DNA of 64,000 bases from NCBI GenBank assembly GCA_904397845.1, contig CAJFOX010000024.1, positions 1 to 64,000 of the forward strand, given 5' to 3'. The DNA is from an uncultured Oscillospiraceae bacterium. Lineage in GTDB: Bacteria > Bacillota > Clostridia > Oscillospirales > Ruminococcaceae. The notes below the pieces were generated by a model that saw only the letters and a program-made list of their open reading frames with translations, was not told where the DNA came from and did no database searches. Both the position numbers and the translations under genes were made by a program. This document shows, piece after piece, positions 36,368 to 45,707 of this stretch. Each line of letters opens with the position of its first letter. Position 1 is the stretch's first letter.

Positions 36368-38077
36368 ATGACAGAAAAAATGCAGTATCAGCGCTGGCTG
36401 GATTTTCCGCTGGAAGACCCTGCGCTGAAGGAAGAATTGTTAAGCATAAAGGACAAAGACGAAGAAATTTTCGACCGTTTCTATCAGGAGCTGGCCTTTG
36501 GCACCGCAGGACTGCGCGGCGTGCTGGGAGCAGGGACCAACCGGATGAATATTTATACCGTCCGCAAGGCGACCCAGGGCATGGCGGATTATCTCAACGA
36601 AAAATATCCACACAGTAGTATTGCCATCTCCTATGATTCCCGCATCAATTCCCGACTGTTTGCCGAAGAGACCGCCCGGGTCATGGCGGCGAATGGCATT
36701 ACCGCTTACCTATATGACCAGCTGATGCCAACGCCGGCATTGTCCTTCGCGGTCCGAGATCTGAAATGCCAGGCGGGCGTCATGATTACCGCCAGCCACA
36801 ATCCCGCAAAATATAATGGATACAAGGCCTATGGCCCTGACGGCTGCCAAATGACCGACGAGGCAGCCGGAGCCGTGCTGGAAAAAATTGGCCGGCTTGA
36901 TATTTTTGACGGCGTGAAAGTCGCGGATTTTGGTCAGGCCTTAGCCCAGGGCAAAATCCGGTATATCGAGCAGGAAGTTATCGACCGGTATCTGGATGCG
37001 GTGGAAAGCCAGTCGATCCGCAAAGGCATCTGTGTGGGCAGCGGCATGAAAGTGGTTTATACCCCTTTAAACGGCGCGGGGAATATGTGTGTGAGGGCAA
37101 TCCTCGATCGCATCGGTATCCAGGATGTGGTCCCGGTGAAAGAGCAGGAGATGCCGGACGGAAATTTCCCTACCTGCCCCTATCCCAATCCGGAAATTCG
37201 GGAAGCGTTGCAGAAGGGCCTGGATTTGTGCGAAACCGAAAAGCCGGATCTGCTGTTGGCTACCGACCCGGACTGCGACCGCGTTGGCATTGCAGTGCCG
37301 CATGACGGCAGCTACCTGCTTTTGACCGGCAACGAAGTCGGGGTGCTGCTGACAGATTACATCGCCAGTTCCCGCATCGAGCTGGGAACCATGCCGAAAA
37401 ATCCCATCGTGGTCAAAACGATTGTGACTACCTCTATGATTGACCGGCTGGCTGAAACCTATGGCTTTGAGGTGGTGAATATCCTCACCGGGTTTAAGTA
37501 TATCGGCGAACAGATCCTGCTGCTGGAGGAGAAAGGCGAGCAGGACCGGTACATATTCGGGTTTGAAGAGAGCTACGGCTATCTGTCTGGCGGCTATGTC
37601 CGGGATAAGGATGCCGTGGATGCTTCCATGCTCATCTGCGAGATGGCGGCTTACTATAAAAAACAGGGCAAAACTCTGGTAGACGTCCTGTCTGGACTGT
37701 ATGAAAAATACGGCATGCATTTGAATACGCAGGCCAGTTTTACCTGTGAAGGCGCGTCCGGTATGGAGCGTATGCGCGAGATCATGGAGGATCTGCGTAA
37801 AAATGCGCCCGATGAAATTTGCGGTAAAAAAGTGCTGTGGATGTCCGACTATCAGGCATCGGTAAAAAGATCCGCCGCAGGCCGGCAGCCGATCCATCTG
37901 CCCCGCTCCAATGTGGTGGAATATGGTTTGGAGGGCGACAATGTGATCGTGGTGCGCCCCTCCGGTACAGAGCCGAAAATCAAGGTCTACTTTATGGTGA
38001 AAGGGCGCAGCCGAACCGAGGCTGAGGCGTTGGAATCCCAGCTGAGAGCGCGAATGACCCAACGGATGGGATTTTAG
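36368..38077 (+). CDS. pgcA: Phosphoglucomutase/phosphomannomutase (PgcA type)
   Basis: A 569-residue enzyme of the alpha-D-phosphohexomutase family, converting glucose 6-phosphate to glucose 1-phosphate (or mannose equivalents) for wall glycolipid and polysaccharide synthesis. Seen: the start domain FGTAGLRGVLGAGTNRMN, the phosphoserine loop GVMITASHNPAKYNGYK, the metal loop ATDPDCDRVGIA, the sugar-binding loop FEESYGYLSGGYVRDKDAV, and the C-terminal phosphate site VRPSGTEPKIKVYF. Its size (about 570) matches PgcA/YhxB rather than GlmM. ATG 36368 is nine bases after GGAGG; an in-frame ATG at 36338 has none. Confidence 0.93.
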   Translation: MTEKMQYQRWLDFPLEDPALKEELLSIKDKDEEIFDRFYQELAFGTAGLRGVLGAGTNRMNIYTVRKATQGMADYLNEKYPHSSIAISYDSRINSRLFAEETARVMAANGITAYLYDQLMPTPALSFAVRDLKCQAGVMITASHNPAKYNGYKAYGPDGCQMTDEAAGAVLEKIGRLDIFDGVKVADFGQALAQGKIRYIEQEVIDRYLDAVESQSIRKGICVGSGMKVVYTPLNGAGNMCVRAILDRIGIQDVVPVKEQEMPDGNFPTCPYPNPEIREALQKGLDLCETEKPDLLLATDPDCDRVGIAVPHDGSYLLLTGNEVGVLLTDYIASSRIELGTMPKNPIVVKTIVTTSMIDRLAETYGFEVVNILTGFKYIGEQILLLEEKGEQDRYIFGFEESYGYLSGGYVRDKDAVDASMLICEMAAYYKKQGKTLVDVLSGLYEKYGMHLNTQASFTCEGASGMERMREIMEDLRKNAPDEICGKKVLWMSDYQASVKRSAAGRQPIHLPRSNVVEYGLEGDNVIVVRPSGTEPKIKVYFMVKGRSRTEAEALESQLRARMTQRMGF

Positions 38078-38095
38078 CTTTTTTTACTGAAAAGC

Positions 38096-38124
38096 TTGCT
38101 TTTCTCCTGATGCTGTGATATGAT
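38096..38124 (+). promoter_or_regulatory. Sigma-A promoter of rpmE
   Basis: TTGCTT (38096-38101), 17 bases, TATGAT (38119-38124), 43 bases before the start codon. Confidence 0.65.
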
Positions 38125-38166
38125 AACTCTGTTAATCATGTATAGCGGAAAGAGGTGACTTACCCA

Positions 38167-38379
38167 ATGAAACAGGGAATCCATCCCAACTACGAAAAAA
38201 CGACCATTCGTTGCGCCTGTGGTGCAGAGTTTGAGACCCGTTCCACCAAAAAGGACATCCGGGTTGAAATTTGCTCCAAATGCCATCCGTTCTTTACCGG
38301 CAGACAGAAGCTGGTAGATACCGGTGGCCGTGTTGACAGATTCAACAGACGTTTCAACAGAGGCGTTAAAGCGGAGTAA
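38167..38379 (+). CDS. rpmE: 50S ribosomal protein L31 (zinc-binding form)
   Basis: A 70-residue ribosomal protein. Seen: [19 protein letters not shown], then [30 protein letters not shown] (in pieces). The cysteines Cys16, Cys18, Cys36 and Cys39 mark the zinc-containing C+ form. In some bacteria this form is replaced by a Zn-free paralogue when zinc is scarce; no such copy lies in this window. The start is ATG 38167 behind AAAGAGGTG. A terminator follows at 38405-38434. Confidence 0.97.
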   Translation: MKQGIHPNYEKTTIRCACGAEFETRSTKKDIRVEICSKCHPFFTGRQKLVDTGGRVDRFNRRFNRGVKAE

Positions 38380-38404
38380 GTCGCGTTTTTGCGAAATAGA
38401 AGCC

Positions 38405-38434
38405 AAAGCGGTGCAGGAATGTACCGCTTTTCCT
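38405..38434 (+). terminator. Intrinsic terminator after rpmE
   Basis: AAAGCGGT (38405-38412) and ACCGCTTT (38423-38430), then TCCTTT. It lies in front of the YigZ-family start. Confidence 0.65.
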
Positions 38435-38463
38435 TTACCCAAAAACAAAGAGAGGTGAGCGGT

Positions 38464-39090
38464 TTGTTCCAATCTTATGAGACGGTGGCAGGCTATGCCA
38501 GTGATGAATTTGTTGAGCGCAAATCCCGTTTCATCGGGCATATTGCACCGGTGAGGGATGAAGCGGAAGCGCTGGACTTTTTATCCCGCATCCGCGCAGA
38601 GCACCGGGATGCATCCCACAATGTGTTCGCTTATATTCTGCGGGAAAACGGCGTCAAACGCATGAGCGACGACGGAGAGCCGCAGGGGACCGGCGGCGTG
38701 CCGGTATTGGAAGTGCTGGAGCGGGAAGGGCTCACCGATGTAGCAGTAGTCGTCACCCGCTATTTCGGCGGGATTCTGCTGGGTGCAGGCGGCTTGGTGC
38801 GGGCCTATTCCCATGGGGCCAAGCTGGCGGTGGACGCGGCGGTGCGCCGTCATATGAATCCTTGTACGGTGCTGGAGCTGTGTTTTGGTTACGACTGGTA
38901 TGGGAAGATCAGCTATTTGCTTCCCCGGTATAACGCCCAGACGCTGGAATCAGATTTTGGCGCCGAGGTGCGGCTGAAGCTGATGATCACTTCGGATAAG
39001 GTGCCCGCCTTTCAAAAAGAGATTACCGAACTGACAGCAGCCTCTGTTGTGCCGCGGCCAGTCGAGGAAATTTGCGCGGATCTGGAATGA
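38464..39090 (+). CDS. YigZ/IMPACT family protein
   Basis: An approximately 208-residue protein. Seen: an N-terminal UPF0029 (IMPACT) domain with DEFVERKSRFIGHIAPV, EHRDASHNVFAYIL, SDDGEPQGTGGVPVLEVL, VTRYFGGILLGAGGLVRAYS, and a smaller C-terminal DUF1949 domain. The eukaryotic relative IMPACT modulates GCN2; in bacteria a role in translation-factor or proline-peptide contexts has been suggested but is unproved. TTG 38464 is the likely start, six bases after AGAGGTG, giving the standard length; the frame is open 25 codons upstream through the rpmE terminator. Confidence 0.88.
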   Translation: MFQSYETVAGYASDEFVERKSRFIGHIAPVRDEAEALDFLSRIRAEHRDASHNVFAYILRENGVKRMSDDGEPQGTGGVPVLEVLEREGLTDVAVVVTRYFGGILLGAGGLVRAYSHGAKLAVDAAVRRHMNPCTVLELCFGYDWYGKISYLLPRYNAQTLESDFGAEVRLKLMITSDKVPAFQKEITELTAASVVPRPVEEICADLE

Positions 39091-39385
39091 TTTTCTGTGT
39101 TTTGACATCTTTGAAATGGCGGGGAAATCCCTGTGCTCCGCCGGCAGGTTAAAATCGGAAAAAGCGGCTGACTGGATAGGCGGGAGTCATGATATAGAGG
39201 ATCAAGAGGTTTTCTCGTTAATGGACAAAAAGACATACCGGCGGGCGATGAGATAAAACGTCGAAAATGCAGCTGCGGTTTGGGCGTTTTTCATTTTTTT
39301 CGCCGAAAATTTTGCGAAAAAGCAGGTTTTTTTCCGTTCATCTCGTACTATATCATTAGAAGCTTGTCTTGGAAGGAGGGACCTT
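39091..39385. other. Intergenic region before dgt, little seen
   Basis: About 295 bases. TTGACA occurs at 39102-39107 but no -10 box follows at proper spacing. A -10-like TACTAT near 39346 could serve dgt, but its -35 is unclear. No gene or RNA structure recognised. Confidence 0.35.
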
Positions 39386-40390
39386 ATGACAGTTCGGGAA
39401 CAAACCCAACAGCGGGAAGAGCAGAGTCTTTCTTCCAAGGCGGTATTGTCCCGGCGAACCAAAGGCAGGGAGCGGCCGGAAGAGGAAGATCCGATCCGTA
39501 CTCCGTTTCAGAGAGACCGGGACCGTATCATCCACTGCAAGTCCTTCCGGCGGCTGATGCATAAAACACAGGTGTTTTTAAGCCCGGAGGGCGACCATTA
39601 CCGCACCCGCTTGACCCATACGCTGGAGGTGGCGCAGATTGCGCGCACCATTGCCCGAGCAATGCGGCTCAACGAGGATTTGACCGAGGCCATCGCGCTG
39701 GGGCATGATTTGGGACATACTCCTTTCGGTCATGCCGGAGAGCGGGCGTTAAACGAAGTATGCCCGGGAGGTTATAAGCATTTTCTGCAAAGCGTTCGGG
39801 TAGTGGAGAAGCTGGAGAACAGCGGCCGGGGCCTTAACCTCTGCTGGGAAGTGCGGGACGGGATCCGCTGCCATACTTCCGGGAAGGAGGCGGAAACGCT
39901 GGAGGGCAGAATTGTCCGTGTTTCGGACAAGATCGCCTATATGAATCACGATGTGGACGATGCAGTTCGTGCCGGCGTGCTCAATGAAGAGGATCTCCCC
40001 TGGGAGGTGAAGTGGACGCTGGGACGCAAAAAGAACCAGCGCATCGCAGCGCTGGTCGGTTCCGTAATCGAAAACAGCAGCGAGACCATTGCCATGGACA
40101 CACAGACCCGGAGAGCTTTTTTGCTGCTGCAGCAGTTTTTGTTTGATGCGGTCTACACCAATCCAGTGGCGAAAAGTGAGGAGTCCAAGGCGGAAAACGT
40201 GGTAAAAAGCCTGTATGCATATTTTATCAGCCATGGGGAAAAACTCCCAACAGAATACCGCGCTGTTTGGGAGAAGGAAGGAATCCATACGGCGGTGTGC
40301 GATTATATCTCCGGAATGAGCGACAGGTTTGCCATTCATCTTTACACAGAGCTGTTTGTCCCCAAAAGCTGGCAGGGAATCAGCGAATAA
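39386..40390 (+). CDS. dgt: Deoxyguanosinetriphosphate triphosphohydrolase-like protein
   Basis: A 334-residue HD-domain dNTPase that hydrolyses dNTPs to nucleoside and triphosphate. Seen: PIRTPFQRDRDRIIHCKSFRRLMHKTQVF (in pieces), TRLTHTLEVAQIARTIA with the first HD-type His, and GHDLGHTPFGHAGERALN with the metal-binding His-Asp pair. The later VRVSDKIAYMNHDVDDAVRAG supplies the last Asp. Length fits the shorter, Clostridia-type members. ATG 39386 follows AAGGAGGGACC. It heads the dgt-dnaG-rpoD operon common in Clostridia. Confidence 0.93.
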   Translation: MTVREQTQQREEQSLSSKAVLSRRTKGRERPEEEDPIRTPFQRDRDRIIHCKSFRRLMHKTQVFLSPEGDHYRTRLTHTLEVAQIARTIARAMRLNEDLTEAIALGHDLGHTPFGHAGERALNEVCPGGYKHFLQSVRVVEKLENSGRGLNLCWEVRDGIRCHTSGKEAETLEGRIVRVSDKIAYMNHDVDDAVRAGVLNEEDLPWEVKWTLGRKKNQRIAALVGSVIENSSETIAMDTQTRRAFLLLQQFLFDAVYTNPVAKSEESKAENVVKSLYAYFISHGEKLPTEYRAVWEKEGIHTAVCDYISGMSDRFAIHLYTELFVPKSWQGISE

Positions 40391-40433
40391 CAGAATGCGG
40401 TCGTCCGCACAGGAAGAAAGGAGGAATGGGCAG

Positions 40434-42188
40434 ATGTTAAGCGAACAATTTATTTCAGAATTAAAAATGCGCAATGACATTGAGGATGTGGTCGGTTCTT
40501 ACGTCAATGTTAAGCGGCGGGGGCGGAATTTAGTGGGCTTATGCCCATTCCATTCGGAAAAGACCCCTTCTTTTACCGTTTACCCGGATAGCCAGTCCTT
40601 TTACTGCTTTGGCTGTGGGGCGGGGGGGGATGTCGTCACCTTCGTGCGGCGAATGGAAAATCTGGACTATATCGAAGCGGTCAAGTTCCTGGCGCAGCGG
40701 GCGGGCCTTGCCATGCCGGAGGACGGCTATGACGACAGCTATGCAAAACTGAAAACCAGGATCCTGGAGATTAACCGGGAAACTGCCCGCTTTTACCACC
40801 AGTGCTTGATTTCCCCGTTAGGGAAAAAAGGATTGGATTACCTGCGGGAGCGGGGACTTTCCGACAAGACCATCCGGCATTTCGGGCTGGGTTTTGCGCC
40901 CGAAAGCTGGGATGCGGCTATTCAGCATTTGCTGGGCAAGGGGTTTCGGATGGATGAGCTTTTGGCTGCATCCATCGCGGTGAAAAGCGCCCGCGGCAGC
41001 TACTATGACCAGTTCCGGGGCCGGGTCATCTTTCCTATCATCGATATCAGGGGAAACGTCGTTGCTTTCGGCGGCCGGATCTTGGATGGGAAAGGTCCCA
41101 AATACCTCAACTCGCCGGATACGCCGGTGTTTAAAAAAAGCCGCAACCTGTTTGCGCTCAACTTTGCAAAAGCCGCAAAAGATACGGCGCTGATTCTGGC
41201 GGAGGGCTACATGGATGTAGTGGCACTTCATCAGGCGGGTTTTGTGAATGCGGTGGCCACCTTGGGCACCTCTTTGACCGCCGAGCAGGCACGGATGATT
41301 TCCCAATACGCGGAGGAAGTGATCGTCGCCTATGACGCCGACGGCGCGGGACAGAAGGCGACGAACCGCGCGATTCATATATTCGGTGAAATCGGGCTGA
41401 AAGTACGGGTTTTGAAGGTGAAAGACGCCAAGGATCCGGACGAGTTTATCAAAAAATTCGGCGCTGCCCGATTCCGGCTGCTGCTGGAGGGGGCGGGAAG
41501 CGCCATAGAGTTCGAAGTCGGTAAGATGCGGCAAAAATACGATCTGGATTCGCCTGACGGAAAGGTTGGCTTTTTAAAGGAATTTGCCCAGTTCATGGCG
41601 GGCATTCGAAACCCGATTGAACGGGACGTTTATGTGGCCAAGATTGCCATGGAGCTCGGTGTTTCCAAGGAGCCTTTGATGGTACAGATTCATTATATCA
41701 TCCGACAGCAGGCGAAAAATGCCGAGAAAAAACAGGCGCGGGATTTGACGGTATTTGCCTCAGACCCTCGGGAGCGGCGCGACCCGCAGCGGGCTGCCCA
41801 TTTAAAAGAGGCATTGGCAGAGGAACGCCTGATCGGCGTTTTACTAAAAAACCCGGACTATTGCCACCTGATTTTGGAAAAGATCCAGCCGGAGGACTTT
41901 ATGACCGACTTCAACCGGGAGATCTTCCGCGTCGTCTGTGAGCGGCTGATGGAAAACCGGTCGGTAGAGCTGATTGCGCTGTCAGAACAGTTGAGCGAGG
42001 AACAAATGGGCAAAGTCGCCGGGATCATGGCGGACCCGGTGTCGTCACGGGCCGCGCCGAAAGAAGCACAGGATTACATCGAAGTAATTCTTGCCGGAAA
42101 GAAGAAAAAAACGCCGGAGGAACTTCGGCAGCTGGACCGCCGGCAGCTGGAACAGTATGTGGCAGATTTGGCGGCAAAGAAGAAGTAA
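40434..42188 (+). CDS. dnaG: DNA primase
   Basis: A 584-residue primase that makes RNA primers at the fork with DnaB. Seen: the zinc-binding domain with GLCPFHSEKTPSF and SFYCFGCGAGGD (Cys-His-Cys-Cys), the RNA polymerase core with GLGFAPESWDA and FGGRILDGKGPKYLNSPDTPVF (in pieces), and the TOPRIM motifs LAEGYMDVVAL and IVAYDADGAGQKAT. A helical C-terminal domain that binds DnaB follows. ATG 40434 is nine bases after AAAGGAGG, 43 bases downstream of dgt. Confidence 0.96.
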   Translation: MLSEQFISELKMRNDIEDVVGSYVNVKRRGRNLVGLCPFHSEKTPSFTVYPDSQSFYCFGCGAGGDVVTFVRRMENLDYIEAVKFLAQRAGLAMPEDGYDDSYAKLKTRILEINRETARFYHQCLISPLGKKGLDYLRERGLSDKTIRHFGLGFAPESWDAAIQHLLGKGFRMDELLAASIAVKSARGSYYDQFRGRVIFPIIDIRGNVVAFGGRILDGKGPKYLNSPDTPVFKKSRNLFALNFAKAAKDTALILAEGYMDVVALHQAGFVNAVATLGTSLTAEQARMISQYAEEVIVAYDADGAGQKATNRAIHIFGEIGLKVRVLKVKDAKDPDEFIKKFGAARFRLLLEGAGSAIEFEVGKMRQKYDLDSPDGKVGFLKEFAQFMAGIRNPIERDVYVAKIAMELGVSKEPLMVQIHYIIRQQAKNAEKKQARDLTVFASDPRERRDPQRAAHLKEALAEERLIGVLLKNPDYCHLILEKIQPEDFMTDFNREIFRVVCERLMENRSVELIALSEQLSEEQMGKVAGIMADPVSSRAAPKEAQDYIEVILAGKKKKTPEELRQLDRRQLEQYVADLAAKKK

Positions 42189-42371
42189 CCCTCTTGTACT
42201 GCGGGACACAGCAGGCGAAAAGGCAGCGGGTCCTTTTGCGCCGGATTCACAACAGGATATACCCGGGCCTTTGACAGGCAGAGGTTTCCGGTTTGGGATA
42301 TGCTGTCCGCCAGCTTCGCGGGGCGGACAGGCGAGAAATTTTTTCGCGAGGAGAAATGGGAGAGCAATCAT

Positions 42372-43466
42372 ATGGCAGCACAGGACAAAAAATCGGTCAT
42401 CAAAGATCTGATCGAATTGGGCAAATCCAAGGGAAAGCTGACAACGAAAGAGATCACGGATGCGCTGGAAGAGCTGGATTTCGACGTGGAGAAGGTGGAT
42501 AAGCTTTACGACACATTGGAAGGGCTGAATATTGAGATCATTGAGGACCTGGAGCAGGATATTGATTTGGATTTGAATTCTATCCCGGTAACCGCCGCTT
42601 CGGAGGAAGAGGAAGAAGCTCCACCTTCTGAAGGAGTAAACATCGACGATCCGGTGAAGGTATACCTGAAGGAAATCGGCCGGGTACCGCTTCTGAGTTC
42701 GGAAGAGGAGGTCGAACTGGCGCAGCGGATGGCACAGGGGGACAATTATGCGAAAAAGCGCCTGTCCGAGGCAAACCTGCGGCTGGTGGTCAGCATTGCC
42801 AAGCGCTATGTGGGACGGGGCATGCAGTTTTTGGATCTGATCCAGGAGGGGAATCTGGGGCTGATCAAAGCGGTGGAAAAATTTGATCATACCAAGGGCT
42901 TTAAGTTTTCCACCTATGCGACCTGGTGGATCCGCCAGGCGATTACCCGCGCTATTGCGGACCAGGCCAGGACTATTCGTATCCCGGTTCATATGGTGGA
43001 AACCATCAATAAGGTCAAGAAGGTTTCTAACCAACTGCTTCATAAAAATGGACACGAGCCTACGGCGGACGAGATCGCCAAGGAATTGGATATGCCGGTG
43101 GACAAAGTGCGGGAAATCATGCGGGTTGCCCAGGAGCCGGTGAGTCTGGAAACGCCTATCGGCGAGGAAGAGGACAGCCATCTGGGCGACTTTATACCCG
43201 ACGATGACGCCCCCGCTCCTGCAGAGGCCGCTTCCCATACGCTGTTAAAGGAACAGCTCGGCGACGTGCTGCAAACGCTGACACCGCGTGAGGAAAAGGT
43301 GTTAAGACTGCGTTTTGGCCTGGAGGATGGCAGGAGCCGCACTCTGGAAGAGGTGGGGAAAGAATTTAACGTGACACGGGAACGCATCCGCCAAATCGAA
43401 GCCAAGGCCCTGCGGAAGCTGCGCCATCCCAGCAGGAGCAAGAAACTGAAAGACTTTTTGGATTAA
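42372..43466 (+). CDS. rpoD: RNA polymerase primary sigma factor (sigma-A/RpoD)
   Basis: A 364-residue housekeeping sigma factor that directs transcription from the TTGACA/TATAAT promoters found throughout this window. Seen: region 1.1 (~1-80), region 1.2 ([21 protein letters not shown]), regions 2.1-2.4 with [20 protein letters not shown] and [20 protein letters not shown], region 3, and region 4.2 [30 protein letters not shown] (in pieces). Length matches the B. subtilis type without the long non-conserved insert. ATG 42372 lies nine bases after GGGAG. It is third in the dgt-dnaG-rpoD run, 183 bases after dnaG. Confidence 0.97.
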   Translation: MAAQDKKSVIKDLIELGKSKGKLTTKEITDALEELDFDVEKVDKLYDTLEGLNIEIIEDLEQDIDLDLNSIPVTAASEEEEEAPPSEGVNIDDPVKVYLKEIGRVPLLSSEEEVELAQRMAQGDNYAKKRLSEANLRLVVSIAKRYVGRGMQFLDLIQEGNLGLIKAVEKFDHTKGFKFSTYATWWIRQAITRAIADQARTIRIPVHMVETINKVKKVSNQLLHKNGHEPTADEIAKELDMPVDKVREIMRVAQEPVSLETPIGEEEDSHLGDFIPDDDAPAPAEAASHTLLKEQLGDVLQTLTPREEKVLRLRFGLEDGRSRTLEEVGKEFNVTRERIRQIEAKALRKLRHPSRSKKLKDFLD

Positions 43467-43505
43467 TGCGGTTCTGTCTTTTTTCATAAAGGAGCGTGGA
43501 TCAAA

Positions 43506-43919
43506 TTGCAGATGACATTGGAGGCGGACTATGCAGTTCGCATTGTTTACGAGCTGGCGTCTGGCGGCGGGCGGATTGATGCGGGTGCTTTAGCGCAAGC
43601 CTCGGGTGTGACGGTGCGTTTTTCGCTGAAAATCCTGCGAAAGCTGGTAGCGGCGGGGCTCATTCTTTCCTATAAAGGTGCGGCCGGTGGGTATGAACTG
43701 GCGAAAGCGCCTGGAGAAATTTCGCTGTGCGATATTGTAGAGGCAATCGAAGGTCCGATACATATTGCCCGGTGTGTAAAAGGGGATTATCAATGCACAA
43801 GGGAGCAAGAGGGCCCATGCGCGTTCCAATGCGTGTTTGAGAAGCTGTCTCAGAATTTGCGGCGGGAGCTGGGCGGCTATACGATGGACCAATTTATTTC
43901 AAAAGAGGAAAAGGTGTGA
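43506..43919 (+). CDS. Rrf2 family transcriptional regulator with cysteine cluster
   Basis: A 137-residue winged-helix regulator. Seen: LEADYAVRIVYELASG, helix-turn-helix GALAQASGVTVRFSLKILRKLVAAGLI (in pieces), the wing YKGAAGGYELAK, and a dimerisation region carrying cysteines 90, 97, 105 and 109 (ARC...YQC...GPCAFQC). In IscR/RsrR/NsrR the equivalent cysteines bind an Fe-S cluster, so redox, NO or iron sensing is plausible. The start is TTG 43506 after AAAGGAG (11-base spacing) or ATG 43512. It overlaps no gene but is only three bases from the following dehydrogenase, its probable target or partner. Confidence 0.87.
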   Translation: MQMTLEADYAVRIVYELASGGGRIDAGALAQASGVTVRFSLKILRKLVAAGLILSYKGAAGGYELAKAPGEISLCDIVEAIEGPIHIARCVKGDYQCTREQEGPCAFQCVFEKLSQNLRRELGGYTMDQFISKEEKV

Positions 43920-43922
43920 AAG

Positions 43923-44882
43923 ATGAAAATTGTGATTTTAGACGGATTTGCCGCCAACCCCGGTGATTTGAGCTGGAAGGGGTTTAGCCGGTTCGGCGAG
44001 GTGACCTGCTATCCCAGAACATCGCAGCAAGATCTTTTGGATCGTGCGGCGGGAGCCGATGTGCTTTTTACCAATAAAACCGTACTGAACCGGCAGGCGA
44101 TTCAAAGCCTGCCTCAGCTGAAAATGATCGGCGTTTTGGCAACCGGCTATAATATTGTAGATATTGAAGCCGCCAGAGAGCGGGGAATCCCGGTCTGCAA
44201 CGTCCCCGCGTACAGTACGGATTCGGTGGCGCAGCTGATTTTTGCGTTCCTTTTACAGCATGCCAACCATGTGTATGAGCACACGCGCAGCGTCCAAAAG
44301 GGGGACTGGGCCAGCAGTTTGGATTTTTCTTATATGGTGGCGCCCCAAACCGAATTGGCGGGAAAGACCATCGGCTTTGTGGGCTTCGGGCATGTGGCGC
44401 AGAAAACGGCGGATATTGCCGCTGCTTTCGGCATGCGGGTAATTGCCAACTCCCGCACGATGAAAGGGCAGGAGGATCGGGAAGGATTTCAATGGGTTGG
44501 GCTTGACGAGCTCTGTGCCGAATCGGATTATATCAGTATCAACTGTCCGCTGACATCTCAGACTGAGGGACTGGTCAACCGGGATTTCCTTTTGAAAATG
44601 AAGCCCTCCGCCATGCTGATCAATACCTCCCGCGGACCGGTGGTCGTGGAACAGGATTTGGCTGACGCGCTGAACCATGGCGTAATTGCGGCGGCAGCAG
44701 TGGATGTGCTTTCCGCTGAACCGCCTCAGGCAGACAATCCACTGCTTTCGGCGCGAAACATCTATTTTACGCCCCATATCGGTTGGGCGACCAAAGAAGC
44801 GCGGGTTCGGCTTTTGCAGATTGCCGAAGAAAATTTAGAAGCGTTTGTCAACGGATGTCCACAGAATGTGGTCAATCTGTAA
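43923..44882 (+). CDS. D-2-hydroxyacid dehydrogenase (glycerate/phosphoglycerate dehydrogenase family)
   Basis: A 319-residue NAD(P)-dependent oxidoreductase. Seen: the substrate-side GVLATGYNIVDIEAARERGI, the Rossmann motif TIGFVGFGHVAQKTADIA, the catalytic Arg region MLINTSRGPVV, the Glu in VDVLSAEPP and the catalytic His in FTPHIGWATKEA. Closest in style to glycerate dehydrogenase (HprA); substrate assignment (hydroxypyruvate, glyoxylate or other 2-oxoacids) is inferred. It starts at ATG 43923, three bases after the Rrf2 gene, with AAGGTG inside that gene. The terminator at 44888-44929 ends the operon. Confidence 0.9.
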   Translation: MKIVILDGFAANPGDLSWKGFSRFGEVTCYPRTSQQDLLDRAAGADVLFTNKTVLNRQAIQSLPQLKMIGVLATGYNIVDIEAARERGIPVCNVPAYSTDSVAQLIFAFLLQHANHVYEHTRSVQKGDWASSLDFSYMVAPQTELAGKTIGFVGFGHVAQKTADIAAAFGMRVIANSRTMKGQEDREGFQWVGLDELCAESDYISINCPLTSQTEGLVNRDFLLKMKPSAMLINTSRGPVVVEQDLADALNHGVIAAAAVDVLSAEPPQADNPLLSARNIYFTPHIGWATKEARVRLLQIAEENLEAFVNGCPQNVVNL

Positions 44883-44887
44883 AAAGA

Positions 44888-44929
44888 AAGGCCGGGAGGA
44901 AAGCGATTTTGCTTTTCTCCCGGCCTTTT
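44888..44929 (+). terminator. Intrinsic terminator, convergent genes
   Basis: AAAGGCCGGGAG ... CTCCCGGCCTTTT with an inner weak GC/AAAA stem; it separates the dehydrogenase from the convergent GNAT gene and is symmetric enough to serve both. Confidence 0.85.
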
Positions 44930-44959
44930 GTAATCGAAAAAAATGGGTTCTGCCGATGG

Positions 44960-45499
44960 CTATGACTGACTGCTGTTTCCAGATTCCCGTTTGACCGAAA
45001 ATAAAAAATGGGGCATATCGACTCCTCGGTAATGCTTGATAGTGGAATCAACAATTTCCATTCCGTTTCTCCGCGCTACATTTTGAGAGGCTAAATTGGT
45101 ATCTCGGATAATAGAAAATACTTCTTTGGCTTGCAGTGTTTGAAAAGCATATGCCTTACAGGCCCTGGCTACCTCGATAGCGTAGCCTTGATGCCAAAAC
45201 TCCTTTTGAAACAGGTAGCCGATTTCCAAAACCCGCTCATTCTTCCAATTTTGCAGCGTTAGCCCACATTGGCCGATCATTGCGCCTGTTTTTTTCAAAA
45301 TCACTGCCCACAGGCCAAATCCCAGCTGCTCGTAACGTGTGAACTGCTCGTTCCGCCATGCCTTTGTTTCCCGATCGTCAAAGGCCCCTTCATATGCGTA
45401 CATCACCGTATCGTCCTGCATGATTTTGCATAAGGCGGGATAATCAGACGGTACCATTTCGCGTAGAAAGAATCGCTGGGTTTCTATTGGAAAAGGCAT
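44960..45499 (-). CDS. RimJ/RimL-type GNAT acetyltransferase
   Basis: A 179-residue protein of the Acetyltransf_3 family. Seen: TQRFFLREMVPSDYPALCKIMQD, the central LEIGYLFQKEFWHQGYAIEVARACKAYAF (in pieces), which carries the acetyl-CoA motif in the form EFWHQGYA, and the late ASQNVARRNGMEIVD. Relatives acetylate ribosomal-protein N-termini or small-molecule amines; the substrate here is unknown. ATG 45499 is seven bases after AAAGGAGA. Confidence 0.82.
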   Translation of the reverse strand: MPFPIETQRFFLREMVPSDYPALCKIMQDDTVMYAYEGAFDDRETKAWRNEQFTRYEQLGFGLWAVILKKTGAMIGQCGLTLQNWKNERVLEIGYLFQKEFWHQGYAIEVARACKAYAFQTLQAKEVFSIIRDTNLASQNVARRNGMEIVDSTIKHYRGVDMPHFLFSVKRESGNSSQS

Positions 45500-45670
45500 A
45501 GAAAGGTCTCCTTTGGCTCATTTTAATTTATGATAGCATGGCGTTAGCTTGCCTGTCTATCCACTTGTAACCGTTTGCGAAAAATAGACGATTTGTGCAG
45601 CCGCAAAAGGAGGCAGACTGGTGGAACAAAAGAGTGATGGCCGAACTGCAAGAAAGCCGCAGTAAAAAGA

Positions 45671-45695
45671 AAAAGAGCCTGCGCAAGGCTCTTTT
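45671..45695 (-). terminator. Intrinsic terminator of the DegV-family gene
   Basis: On the minus strand AGAGCCT / AGGCTCT with a 5-base loop then TTTTCTTTTT. The opposite strand also ends in TTTT. Confidence 0.65.
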
Positions 45696-45707
45696 GGGCA
45701 AAATGAT

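Noticed and set aside
42045..43238. A 397-codon open frame on the minus strand opposite rpoD, and similar long frames opposite ftsH (11884-12645), pgcA (37067-38062) and pepA (50499-51509).
   Set aside because: They are mirror frames of well-supported genes in moderately GC-rich DNA, with no ribosome sites and no family features.
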